The notes beneath the pieces are model-generated. The model saw nothing but the letters and a program-made list of their open reading frames with translations. It searched no databases and was not told where the DNA came from. A program made the translations under genes and the position numbers. Positions 32,666 to 44,827 of a stretch of 64,000 nt of DNA are shown piece by piece. The stretch is from Ascaphus truei (Eukaryota > Chordata > Amphibia > Anura > Ascaphidae). Positions within the stretch are counted from its first letter, which is position 1. Every line of letters begins with the position of its first letter. The stretch is taken from NCBI GenBank assembly GCA_036426205.1, contig CM071570.1:49832984-49896983 (forward strand). The letters run 5' to 3'.

Positions 32666-34113
32666 TAAAGAGACATGGGGTGCCAAATGCTACATCCCAT
32701 TGACAAAATATATATAATGAAAAGTATAAAGTAAAATACTTCAATAATAATAATAATAATATGAAATACTTGGTTATTTGGTTAACCCTTTGGCCAAAGC
32801 GTCATAAGCCTGCATACCAACGTCAAGGTATAACCAAATTAATGCAGGTCCTACAGTACACTACACTGTGAACCCTTCCTTTTACTTCTGTAAGAGAGGA
32901 AGAACCATTATAGGTCTTGTTCCTGCACACCAGAGAGGGAAAAATGCATCATTAGCACCCATTATTCCATAGCTTTTAACACAATTAATCAAGCCACTTA
33001 ACAACATTGGCATATCCTGGAAAGCAATGATGCCATACCTCCTAATCTCCAAAACAAGCCCAGAGTGTGTCACAGGAGAGGAAGGATCCTACAATATCTC
33101 CTTATCTTAACAGATTTCATCCATTACAACTAAAAGTCTGAATATTGGCCCATTACCAATGGGGGCTTTTACAAATGTCACCCTGTATAACATGCTGGGT
33201 AAGATCCCTGGGTTCTCCTTTAACCACTGACTCCTTTGTATTTAGTAGTGAATTTGTTATTTCTGGCTTGTCCGTGATCTTTATTATATAGGTAATACTG
33301 ACAGATGCTTCAGAGACCAGATGGCAGGCTACCAATTAGAGCTGCCCTACCCTACGTGATAAGATATCTGAGAAGTTGGTGGCAAAACACTTATTGTGGA
33401 TGGGCCACCAGCTCCCCGTTCTTAGTGCATGCTGATCGATCACATCCTGATGCCAGGACAAGAGGATGATTTCTCCAATTTACTCCTACCCATGGAGACA
33501 GAGTTGATGTTTACCTCAGTTCCATGCCTCTCTTGGGACTTAATGAGATTTTAAACCTTGGGTACTTCCTTAAGCATTAAAGGGATATTTGACAGAATGG
33601 TGCTATGGATTGAGGTGACAGCGTTATATCACCAACTTATAATCAGTAGTGTCTAGGCACTGTATCATGTCTCTTGTCTCTTTGAACTAGTACTGAAGAT
33701 TCTTGGGCAGTAGGGCTCTAAAGTATGCTGTGACAGAAGACACTATGCTGCTGCTCTGAATAGCAGAGGTTGTGGGATGGGGCCTTAGGCTTGTCAGTAT
33801 AGGTCTTATTGGAATCCTTTAGGAGGTGAGGGGCGTGAGTCATTTACATATACTTTGTATATCTCCCATGTATCTAAGGTGTGCTCCTTTTTTGAGCACT
33901 GGTGTCTCTCCATATGTTATATGGAGGAAGGTTTGAGGGGCTCTACTAAAGCAGTCAGAGTTTTCTGTCTCGCTGTCACATTTTGTTTGTGCCCAATCCA
34001 TGTGCGTATGGGATTTTGGTAAAACCAATGCGGAAAATCCGTTTGGATTTCCACGGATTTGCCCATCCCTACTAGGTGTCCTCATGCTATGCAGTTTATA
34101 CTGTATATATAAT
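32666..34113. other. Non-coding DNA; repeat edge near 34076
   Basis: No coding homology is seen. (AAT)n lies at 32743-32760. At 34030-34076 the sequence AATCCGTTTGGATTT leads into GGATTTGCCCATCCCTA, resembling the repeat edges at 20641 and 59118. Confidence 0.45.
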
Positions 34114-35139
34114 AATGGAAACAAAAGAAAACAGCGCACAACGCCAAATAGTGAAGCAAATTCAACAATATATTATAGAATTAAAAAGGGGGTAATATAT
34201 CTGCGTACATGAAAAAAGTTGGTAAAAGGCATGTAGTGTGTATCACACTGTTTACCACTCGGCAGCTGTTAGCTGTAGATTCAGGTGCTTGCTTCCCTCT
34301 GCTGCTGCAGCTCAGTTGATTCTGGGGCAGGACGTCAGTCTTTTCACTCCCAAGGGGATTTCCCTTCATGCAGCCAGGTTCAGCAGTGGTATGGGGGCTC
34401 TGTGAAATCGCTCCTGCTTCCTGGCCGATATGAAGTGCCTCCGTACCTCGAGGTGTATCCTGCACAGAGGTAAAACGCAGCTTGCTGGGGTGCCCTCAGC
34501 GTGCCACGATGCCGCTCCGTCGCGGGACGCTGGGTAATGACGTCACTGTCTACACAGCATGGTGGATTCAATAGGGAAGTTGAACAGTCTTACAAAGTCT
34601 CTCAACGTGTCCAAAACAGCACACAGGATGAAATAAAAACAGGACAGGCCAATACATAGACAAAGGCCAATGTAAGCAGATATAGGCAATAGAATGTTAC
34701 ATCCAACTAGTTTCGTAGAATTAACTATTACACAGAGCCCGCCGACGGAGCGGCATCGTGGCACGCTGAGGGCACCCGCACAAGCTGCGTTTTAACCTTG
34801 TGCAGGGATAACCTGCCGAGGTACAGGAGCAGCTTCATATCGGCCAGGAAGAGGAGCGATTTTCACTGAGCCCCAGTACCAGCTGCTGTGAACTGCTGCT
34901 ATGAAGGAAATCCCCTTGGGAGTGAAAAGACCTCGTCTGCCCCAGATCAACTGAGAGCTGCAGCAGCAGAGGAAGCAAGCACCTGAATCTACAGCTACAG
35001 CTGCCGAGTGGTAAACAGTGTGATACACATACATGCCTTTTACAATTTTTTCATGTACGCAGAGATATTACCCTTTAATTGATAATATGTTGACTGCTTA
35101 ACTATTTGGCGTTGTGCGCTGTTTTCTTTTGTTTCCATT
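34114..35139. mobile_element. Large fold-back element, arms about 400 bp
   Basis: The left arm 34114-34522 and right arm 34743-35139 are diverged reverse complements, with a 220-bp spacer. Landmarks are GGAAACAAAAGAAAACAGCG at the outer edge, TTTACCACTCGGCAGCTG, TCACTCCCAAGGGGATTTCC, and GCCACGATGCCGCTCCGTCG at the inner edge. The spacer contains, on the minus strand, TTCTACGAAACTAGTTGG, which resembles the 3' half of a hammerhead-bearing Penelope terminus, though the CUGAUGA box is not conserved. I see no coding sequence and no clear target duplication. Confidence 0.7.
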
Positions 35140-36497
35140 CTCTTAGTGTGTGGGGTGCTGAGCCACCCCTGCGTTTACAGCTGCAGACGCCATTATCCCC
35201 AACACGGTTATGTGGCACTTATTATTTAATGTATAATTATCTCACTGTGGGAGTTGTGGTTTAATTTTTTATAAATTTTTTATCACTAAATTGATGGTAT
35301 AGTCACTGCACTGTATATATTTATACATTTAAACTTTATAGGTAGTTAGGTAGTAGCGCACAGTTTTGTTTTTTGTGTTTATATATAATAATGACCTTTT
35401 TCTTCAGATTACACAACACTAACCTTGACATCTGATTATAAGGAGTAGGATTAAGTGCCATACATGCAGAAGTACACTAATAAAAAATCACACTATCTTC
35501 CCACTAAAATGTATTGTTCTTGAAAAATCATGATGTTAAGCTTATGTTCCTAATTATTTCCATATAGATTCTAAATTATTTTGGCTATTAATTTTGGCAG
35601 TGTGTACTGTGTATCTACCAACAAATAACAGTGTACAGTTTTAGAAACATGACTGAATATCCTACCATGATGCTGGTCAAAGACTACTATTCTTCTCCTA
35701 AATACAAAAGACATCTGGGTAGATAACACAAAGATTTTCAATGGAAATGCAATTTAACTCCATTAAACTATGTACGATAAGCAACGACAATCACCTCTAA
35801 TTACAATATTCATATATAATTACCTTGAATGAACCATATGCAATAACCTACGTAATGAAAAAAGGAAAGTAAATGCTAAACTTCCTTTGAAGTGATCAGA
35901 GCCCTGTTATTAACAGTTGGGGTACATTATTTGCTATGTAATTCTTGACCGACTGTGTATACATGGAAACAAGGAAGGTGGATTTCTGTCACTAATAGCA
36001 TTATGCAGTTTATTGAGATCACCATACTTTAGTGGACCTGCCAACACACCTGTTGCTTTTGAAGAAGGGTAACAAGTTATGACATTCCATTTTCCACGTA
36101 AGAAAATAACATTAAACTCACAGTGCCATAGCATTTACTGTCCCCTTAAGCCACTTCCACCTCCATTCTCTTGAAAACCAACAGTAACTGCGAATACATA
36201 TAAAGTAACAAATATTAAAGGGCCTTTTTGTTTAGTAATGAAATTGAGTAAGACAGAACTATATAATTGTATTCAATTACTAGACCATACACAATTATGC
36301 AAATGACAGAGATTAATATCCTTCACACTTTTGAACTTTCATTGTGCTGGGATCAATTTTTTCGAGCCCATGACAATCAATTTGATCTCCTTCATGCTCT
36401 AGAAGCATATTTATGAAACTTAACACATACGTAGGGTACAAACATTTGTGATATAGAACAACACTGAAGCATTTTCTCATTTAAACTTAAACAACTC
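35140..36497. other. AT-rich DNA without recognisable genes
   Basis: No ORF of interest or repeat boundary is identified. Confidence 0.5.
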
Positions 36498-37124
<627 letters not shown>

Positions 37125-38264
37125 AATGGGTATCTGTAGTAAGCATCACAAATTGAATTTTTGATGTTAAATTAAATGCTCGAAAAAAAACAAGTTATAT
37201 TGAGCTTGTGTGCGCCTATGTACCAACTTTTTTTTTCTCAATGTGCACCGTCGGCATCAAAAATGTTTTTATCCATATATATTGGCACAAACAATGGGAT
37301 GCACATGACTCACAGATTCAAATTTTACAGTTAGGTACTTTAAAAAATTGTATCTGTACTCCAAAACAATTGTTGAACTTACTGTATTTACCAATCATTG
37401 AGCAAGTTGAGCATGTATAAACACAGGCAAACACAAACATCAAGCAATCACTAATGGTCAATAATAAGCACACAGCTGATTAAGAATATTTATTTACAAA
37501 CACAGGCAAATACAAACATCAAGCAATCACTAATATGTCCTTTAATTAGACTTACCTAGTCAGGACTAAGAAGACTCTGATGTGACACCATAAGCATCCA
37601 GCAATAGCAAGCAATCACAATGAATAATGTTTTTATTGTCAGCATGCTATATGGTAGCCATTTACGAGTGTTTAAAACATTTTTCTTCAGCTACATTGGG
37701 AATATTGCTCGCAGTAATCTCCCCCATGCTATCAATAGGTATGTCGCGCCTTGATGACACGACGTAACTTCAGGCCATTCAGCGCATGGCATTCTTGGGA
37801 GCTATGACAACCATCCCTTGCAAACCAAACCAAAAGGCAGGGCTAAGATGCCGAACAGTCATGTGACTGTGAATAACCAATTGGATGCGTGGCTGGCTCT
37901 GTACTGAGGTTACTGGCATTATGCTGTTTGCTGCCAATGAGGGAGGTCGCATTCTGATGATGCGATGCTACTCCCGGCCATAAAACATATGAGACTTCAT
38001 GCACCTCCCCTCCCCTACTCTCCTCCCCCATAATCAAATAAAGGGGTAGGATAATCTGGGGCCAAGATCACATGACCACCACCCACCAATGGGATGTATC
38101 ATTAGCCATGTGATGAGTCACAGCCAATTAGGGACCCCTACCATTATGTAACCCAATTTGAAGTGTGGGAGGGATTTGTATGCAGAAGCCCTATCACAGT
38201 CTGACATTAATCAGCCAATGGGGTAAGAATTAAGTGTATAAAGATCTGAGAGAATCACTCTGTA
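37125..38264. other. Non-coding DNA leading into a ribozyme relic
   Basis: No gene is seen. The segment AACACAGGCAAACACAAACATCAAGCAATCACTAAT occurs at about 37420 and, with one change, at about 37499 (described by position only beyond its start). GC-richer sequence at 37740-38260 probably belongs to the same element as the hammerhead relic that follows. Confidence 0.45.
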
Positions 38265-38265
38265 A

Positions 38266-38308
38266 TTGCCCCCGATGAAGCCACAATGGTGAAACATATG
38301 TTGGGCAG
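38266..38308 (+). ncRNA. Hammerhead ribozyme relic (single core substitution)
   Basis: Stem I GCCC (38268-38271, extendable by two pairs) pairs with GGGC (38303-38306). The core box is CCGAUGA (38272-38278), that is CUGAUGA with U4 changed to C. Stem II GCCA (38280-38283) pairs with UGGU (38287-38290). GAAA is at 38291-38294. Stem III is ACA/UGU (38294-38296 with 38299-38301), and the cleavage dinucleotide UU is at 38301-38302. Everything except position 4 fits a type I hammerhead. The U4 change would be expected to abolish cleavage. It probably marks another Penelope-like terminal region on the plus strand. Confidence 0.68.
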
Positions 38309-39102
38309 GCTAAGCGTCACCACCTAGTGCGCTGGCTATATCGGAGAGGTCTGTTGCCTTTTCTCAGTTAGAGTGTTTCGGAGCCTTCTAAAGAAAGCAC
38401 AACACTGACTACTATCCTATTTCTCATGGTTCCGAGTACAAGACACATACTTTGTGATCTTGAAATAGCTGTTTTGCTAAACATAACAGACCTCTAGGTT
38501 CATTTACCTTTGAACCTGTTGATCTGGTACATATGTGTGTGTATATATCCGTATACTAGCATTAGCTGGCTCAACAAATACACTATATTAAGCTATACTC
38601 TCCATTTAGGTGTAGTCTTCAAACTATATAGAACTGTATTGGTATAACTACCACTGTTAGTATAATCATATAGCAGTGGGACATTCTAAAATAGTTATTC
38701 CTAGCATACACTGTTAGTTTGAACTAGGCATACAGTTACCTCCTCCGTTTTTAATTTATTTTAATTTATTTTAATCACTTTGGTTCACGTTAGTTTTTTG
38801 CTGCAATAAATATATTTTAATCATTTATTAATAAATAGTAATTTTTAATATTTAATATAGGTATAGGTGTTCTCTTGTGCGGCTATTAGGGAGCTTTCTT
38901 TCTTTTCTTTGCTTATCATTAACCCCATCCCTGCCAGCACCACCTCTGCACTCTTATTGCAGTTTTTTGTTCCGTCACCACACATTCACAATTTATTGGT
39001 TCCCCATATCTCCATTGGTGTAGTGCAAGGCGCACAACTTGGCCTTTTTAGGCCATTCTATCTTCCTCTGTATAAATCCTAAAAAGTCTGTTTATATTAT
39101 TA

Positions 39103-39325
39103 GCAAATAAAAATATCACTTGTGAGCACATTCACGTCTCAGACAAGTCTGCAACTTTGTCTTTCATCATTATCTCCTTGTAGCCAGGGATTCTGGGAAA
39201 TGAGAGGCCAATGAGCACACATTGTCACCTTTTTGCTTCTAATCCATTTTAACATAGAGCCCTGTAAGCATATGCCTATTATATTACACAGCTTTTCAGC
39301 ACAGCCTTGGCTAAAGAATTGCATA
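39103..39325 (+). repeat. Half-copy of the MITE at 22883-23290
   Basis: It begins GCAAATAAAAATATCACTTG and follows the left half of 22883-23124 through TCAGACAAGTCTGCAAC, GCCAGGGATTCTGGGAAATG, CATTTTAACATAGAGCCC and GGCTAAAGAATTGCAT. No inverted right end was found. Confidence 0.7.
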
Positions 39326-39476
39326 ACCAGTAAACTTACCCACAGGCAATGGTTTCAACATTTTGGTTCTCATCATTGTGAGATAGTTATACTGGCTTTG
39401 TAATATGAAGCTGGAATTGGTTTCAACCACACATTAAATGAGTAATGGTGGGTAAAAAAGGGACAAAAAAAGGGCA

Positions 39477-39616
39477 AATAAAAATATCACTTGTGAGCAC
39501 ATTCACATGTCTCAGACAGGTCTGCTACTCTGCTTTTCACCATTATCTCTTAGCATACAGTGCTTCCACTGAAGCCAAGGATTCTGGGAAATGACATGCA
39601 AATGAGCAACCAGTGT
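39477..39616 (+). repeat. Second half-copy of the same MITE
   Basis: It starts AAAAATATCACTTGTGAGCA, about 150 bp after the end of the previous copy and in the same orientation, and stops earlier, after ATGACATGCAAATGAGC. Confidence 0.7.
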
Positions 39617-40566
39617 TAGTGTTTATATTGTTAGCAACTAAAAGCTCTATATTGTTTTGCCCAGCAAAAAGGTTTCATTATATACATTAACACATTTTAA
39701 TATTTCTCACAGAATGGATACTATGAAAATATATTAATCTAACAATTGATATTTACTAATACTATTTTAAAAATACACATAATTATGTTTTCATTTAAAT
39801 GTTATCAATCAGTTATGCAGTACGACGCATTTTAGACAATGAATTATGCGCTATATGTTAGAAAACACATAATAACCTTCATAAATAGCACACAGTTTTT
39901 ATTAAAGTTTGTACTTTTTTTTTTTTTTAAAGATTATGTAAGTACATAAAGTTCCTTATAGTTTACTATCTTTTGTTTAGCTATCAGGGATTGTCAATCA
40001 TTTCAGGGCCATTATTCTACTGTCATGCATCGATATATTCTGCTTGTAATAAGAAGGGTAAAATAGCAGCTCCTAATCTAGCAAAATCCCAAAAAGAAAA
40101 GTTTACAAAAGGAAGAATGATATGAAATATCTAGTCAATCGAGGCCTCTCTCACATATCTCTGTGTGACACAATGTTGCGGAGGATCCATTAAAGATCTT
40201 TTTTAACCTTTGAGTGTTCCAGCCTTCGTCATTCAGTTTCTGTTGAGACGCAGTGCACCGCCTAACCTGTCCCCCATGGGATACCATTTCCTGTATCCTG
40301 CTTGGGCTGAGAGCATGCGATTTTCGGGTACTCCAATCAACAAGTCGTGAGTAATTTTCATATGCATTATATTTATGGACTTGCTCATATTTGCTAGTGT
40401 CTAACTCCAGGGGAGAGAGATCAATAGCCCGCCTTGGAGCTCGCATACTCCGTTGCTACAGAGCTTGCGGTCATACTGGCGGTGCTATACAGTATATGTT
40501 TATCTCTTCTCAATATAGGAGCACATTGATCTCTTGGATTTCATTAGGAGCCCGATTTATATGATA
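39617..40566. other. AT-rich DNA without recognisable genes
   Basis: A 103-codon minus frame at 40135-40446 has no homology I recognise and is not called a gene. Confidence 0.45.
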
Positions 40567-40568
40567 TA

Positions 40569-40877
40569 CAGGCATACCCCGGTTTAAGGACACTCACTTT
40601 AAGTACACTCGTGAGTAAGGACATATTGCCCAATAGGCTAATGGCAACTCAAGCATGCACCTGTCAGCAATACCGGCTCCCTACCTGTACCGAAGCTGTG
40701 CTCAAGCGGGGAGACTGTTACAAATGCGTTATTTACATCAGTTATGCACGTATATGATGTTTGCAGTACGGTACATGCATCGTTAAGTGGAAAAAAGGTA
40801 GTGCTTCACTTTAAGTACATTTTCACTTTACATACATGCTCTGGACCCATTGCGTACGTTAATGCGGGGTATGCCTG
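40569..40877. mobile_element. Tigger/pogo-like MITE (309 bp)
   Basis: Both ends start CAGGCATACCCCG (the right end reverse-complemented), a form typical of the pogo/Tigger branch of Tc1-mariner. TA flanks both sides (40567-40568 and 40878-40879). The interior has inverted CACTTTAAGTACA motifs near both ends. It has no transposase. A second copy lies inverted at 55514-55845. Confidence 0.85.
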
Positions 40878-41100
40878 TATTCCACAGAACATGTACCTAT
40901 GATGAATGTTTTATCTCAACTACTAAAAGTTTTCAGATATGAACTGACTTTCTTGCACTTGGAGCACTGTTTGGGGAACACGTGTCCCGCTTTTTTTCTA
41001 AATCGTTGCTAACAAATTCTGAACACAAATTTGTAGAATGGAACACACACATTTTTGATAACGTAATTTTAGCTGCATTAATTGAATACAGTATATAGAA

Positions 41101-41282
41101 TATAATTAGATTGTAAGCTCTTCGGAGCAGGGACTCCTTTTCCTAAATGTTACTTTTATGTCTGAAGCACTTCTTCCCATCATGTGTTATTTGTATTATT
41201 TGTTATTTATATGATTGTCACGTGTATTACTGCTGTGAAGCGCTATGTACGATTAATGGCGCTAAATAAATAAAGACATAAA
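41101..41282 (+). mobile_element. CR1/L2-group LINE 3' UTR fragment
   Basis: It carries AGATTGTAAGCTCTTCGGAG, CAGGGACTCC, TTTTATGTCTGAAGCAC, GCTGTGAAGCGCTATGTAC and GGCGCTAAATAAATAAAGAC, collinear with 22035-22200. Confidence 0.8.
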
Positions 41283-43097
41283 TAGTTGAACTTTTGAAGA
41301 ACTTTAAAGAGAAGAGAAATCACAATGAAAACTTTATAAGAATGGCAAATAACAGTTTCTTTTTAATGATGTTAGTAATGATCATGCTTTCAGCCATATT
41401 TTGAATGAGTTATTTGTAGTTTTTTTTACAACTATTATAAAAACTGTAAACATTTTCAAAATGCACTTAAATATAAAAAATGTCAAACATCAAATTTAGT
41501 GCAAGATTTGTAGATATGCAGTCAAAAGCGTACCAACAAAAACAACAACTTAATTTTGTGTATGTTGACGTTTGACACCTGTCTTAATTATGTGATAGAA
41601 TCCCCTTATACTACGTTCCCTGCTGTGCTAAATGAACCATCTAATAAACAAGATAATTCTCAGCATTTAAGAAATGTACAGCCTCAGGGAAATCACTTAA
41701 GCCACCATCTCTAATTAGACAGTTGAATGGTGATAAAGTATCTTCTCTCAATCCTGGAATGCAAAAGAAAGTCTATATCTCATTATACATGGTCAGACAA
41801 CAGGGGTAGTGGCTTATATAACACTAACTTGAAAGTGACAGAGTATTTGTTTTGTAGAAATGCCACTGTAGATAAGGAAAAGTGAGAAAAAGAATGTTTC
41901 GTTTTATCTCATTACTGCATCTGACTGTATAGTATGTAACCCCTCTTTACGTCCCCTTATGTTGGGTCCCCGGTGGTGGCGGCGGCGTGGGCGGCGGCGT
42001 GCACGCCACACACCAATCACTCACCTCCATACAGGCAGGCCCCAGTGTCTCCTTGCATGTCGGCTCACGCTGTGCTGTGGTGCGTCAGCCAGCAGGGGAT
42101 ACAACATGATTGTGCTCCCGTGCGACGATGCGGTCACGTGGTGCGCCGGGAGCCAATAAGAAACGTCTCTTGTCACTTCATATTTACCCCAAAAATCTTC
42201 AAACAACGACCTCCAAATACAAAATACAGAGCAGAGAAAAATAATAATCTGTCAGCCGGATTCTCCACTGATAACAGCCCCTGCCCTGTCTGTGATCTGC
42301 TTCTGAGATTTTGCTGGTCCATTACCTGCCCCTGGAAAGCAATTTAGGGTGCGCTCTACCCACACTGGATTCACATCTTTTCTAGACCTCATACGTATGT
42401 AGTGCAACTTACAGTAAACATTAAAAAAAGAAATCGGCCCAGGCAATTCTCGGGTTTGTCTTCCCCTTAGATCCCTGGGCAGCTCTGCTATGCAGACCAA
42501 TTGAAAGTATGGAAAGAAATTAAAATAAGTTACTGACACACATACTGTATATACAGCCGCCAGATGTGAAATAGCCAAGGCCTGGAAACAGGAACAACAG
42601 CCAGCCCTAGATGCAGTAAAAGCGAGATATTGGAGGGTCTGCCCTATGGAAAAATTGACGGGGATACAAAATCACACAGTTCAGAAATTCTTAAAAGTAT
42701 GGGAACCATGAGGAATTTCTATAGGAAATAGATATCTTACTAGAGGAACGCTCCAAATTTGAAAAATCATAAAATAGTAGAATCGTAAAAACCCACAAAT
42801 TCAAAAAAACAACAACAACAAAAAAGTAAAACTCTTGAAGTAATCTCAGTGCAATGGGACCTGAACACATTTAAAACACCACGGCGGACCCGGAGGATAT
42901 TCCATATTCCACGAATGTACGATTATTAATATGTAATTAATATCTGCCAGAATGTGGAAAAATATTCTAAAAGTAATGACATTTTTTCTTTTCTTTTCTC
43001 CTCTCCCAATCTTATTAGTTGTTTTTTTGTATTAGTTACTTAATGCACTGTGCTAACAGTGATGTTGTTAACGTCTACCCCATTCAATGTGTTACAT
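41283..43097. other. Non-coding DNA with a CpG-rich patch
   Basis: A GC-rich segment at 41970-42170 contains GGCGG repeats but has no recognisable promoter-gene arrangement or coding homology. The rest is AT-rich. Confidence 0.45.
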
Positions 43098-43175
43098 TTT
43101 TATTTATTTATAAAATATTTTACCAGGAAATAATACATTGAGAGTTACCTCTCGTTTTCAAGTATGTCCTGGGCA
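43098..43175 (-). mobile_element. LINE 3' tail, minus strand
   Basis: Reverse complement of 48788-48866: TGCCCAGGACATACTTGAAA, ACGAGAGGTAACTCTCAATG and CCTGGTAAAATATTTTATAA, ending in an AAATAAAT tail. It is a severely 5'-truncated copy of the family whose RT frame lies at 47525-48682. Confidence 0.85.
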
Positions 43176-43568
43176 TATACCTAGGCATGTATACAAATAT
43201 ATGTAATGTAAAAGTAACATGACACCCTCTTTTCATTCTGTATACCATCCCCCACCTTCCTTATAGAAAATTCAAATAAAGAACAACAAAAAAAAAAGAA
43301 ATCAACTAAGACGGACACCTTGAGATGTTTGGGATTACCACACAATGCACTTGTATGAAGTAAAAGTACCCAAATCAAAGCCACATGGAGACTGTATTCA
43401 TAATAAAAACAATTACAATAATGATTATGAGTAGAATAACACAATCGGAAGCTGAGAATTCTCTCTCTGTCCCTCCCTATAGAGATAACATGTGATCCTT
43501 TAATGGCCATGTATTGTAGAAACGTTGGTATAACAAAAGATATGCCCTAATTATATTAATCTATGTAT

Positions 43569-44766
43569 TGTAGTGTTGCCAGGTCCCCTTGGTTCCCCTT
43601 ACTTTATGTGGCTGCAGGGAAGGGGGAGGCTGCGGATGACCAGTGAGGTGCGTGGGTGATGCCGGTGTTGCAGGCAGACACGTCGGACAGTAGGGCCCCC
43701 CTCTTTGTAGGGCTGCGGCTGTCAGGGGGCGAACGGGTCACTGGAGATCTGTGGCAACGCCGCTATAGGACGCCGTCATCTTGCCACTACTTGCGCATGC
43801 GCAGTGTGAGGCTTGCACATGCGCAGTATCTCCAAGAGTTGCGGCGGCCATTACAGGGTTCAGGCTTTGCAAGGAACTACAGTTCCCAGCAGCCCCAGGG
43901 GATGTGTACCATGTGGCGCGCAACAGCCAATAGGGCAGGAGGATTCCCCTGCACAGGGATTGATACATTTGGCACGCTGACAGCCACGCTTCAGTCGGGA
44001 GCTGGACAGAAGAAGGTAAGGTAGTGTCTCAGGTGCCAGTGGCCCTAGAGTCCCCCTTCAGGCCCCAGCTAGGCCCTGACTCACCAGTAGCTTGTGGGTG
44101 CTTCAGGGAATGCTCCTTAGATAAGGACACTTTCCCCATTAGTCCAATAGTGTCAGGGACACAGCAAAGACGCCGTGCTGTGACGGGCAGGCTGTGGTCT
44201 GGGACCAGACCACCACCGCAAGTGAGAGACTGTTAAAGGTGAGACACTCCAATGGGAGTTCACCCCACGCAGAGGCGGACGTCTTCTTTGGATCAGACGG
44301 ATCCTGACATCAGTCGGCGGTACCCGGGTGCTTGAGCAACAAGTGCACCAATGCCACACACACATTCTGTGGGTTGCGCTACTGCACACTTTGGGGTGGG
44401 ATCAGCTCTGTGGACACCATGTAGTTAGGTGCCATGGGCACCTCAGTATTTTGGGGGAATCTCACCAGGGTGTGGATAAGGTGGTGATTGGACAGTGGGG
44501 CACTGTGTCGGTACAACCGTGCATGGCCTGTATGGTTTTATATAATCAATTAGTATGTTCCAGTAAAGTTATTATATCACTGTGTAAATAATTATTTTTC
44601 ACTGGGTGTTCCTGGGAAGGGGTTATCCAACTGCGCTTGGATCCCTCCCACCAGATAGAATCAGGTACACCCCAGGCTCCCTGCAGTGGAGGATCAGGCC
44701 TCCTGTGAGCCAATCAGGTAACGCACCACACGTAGTTTTCCTAGACACGGGGGAAAAGGGGCTATA
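43569..44766 (+). repeat. 5' LTR of the gypsy element (about 1.2 kb)
   Basis: It starts TGTAGTGTTGCC and ends GGGGCTATA, where the family consensus is GGGCTACA. CpG-rich GCGCATGCGCAGT motifs at 43795-43830 and AACTACAGTTCCCAGCAG at 43873 match the other family members in reverse. TACACCCCAGGCTCCC and CAGGCCTCCTGTGAGCC near the end match the reverse complement of 29610-29670. Immediately downstream is TTTGGAGGCGCTGCTGAG, starting the leader; the TGG at 44769 fits a primer-binding site, with the tRNA undetermined. Confidence 0.72.
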
Positions 44767-44827
44767 TTTGGAGGCGCTGCTGAGATTCAGACCTGGTGTG
44801 CCCGAACCAGCAGCTAAACCAAAACCA

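Noticed and set aside
34690..34740. TTCTACGAAACTAGTTGG on the minus strand as a hammerhead in the second fold-back element
   Set aside because: The upstream box reads CUGUGUA, not CUGAUGA, and stem I partners do not pair. Kept only as a family hint.
41959..42347. GC-rich patch with overlapping frames as a CpG island and first exon
   Set aside because: No recognisable protein, splice pattern or conserved promoter; the GGCGG repeats are short.
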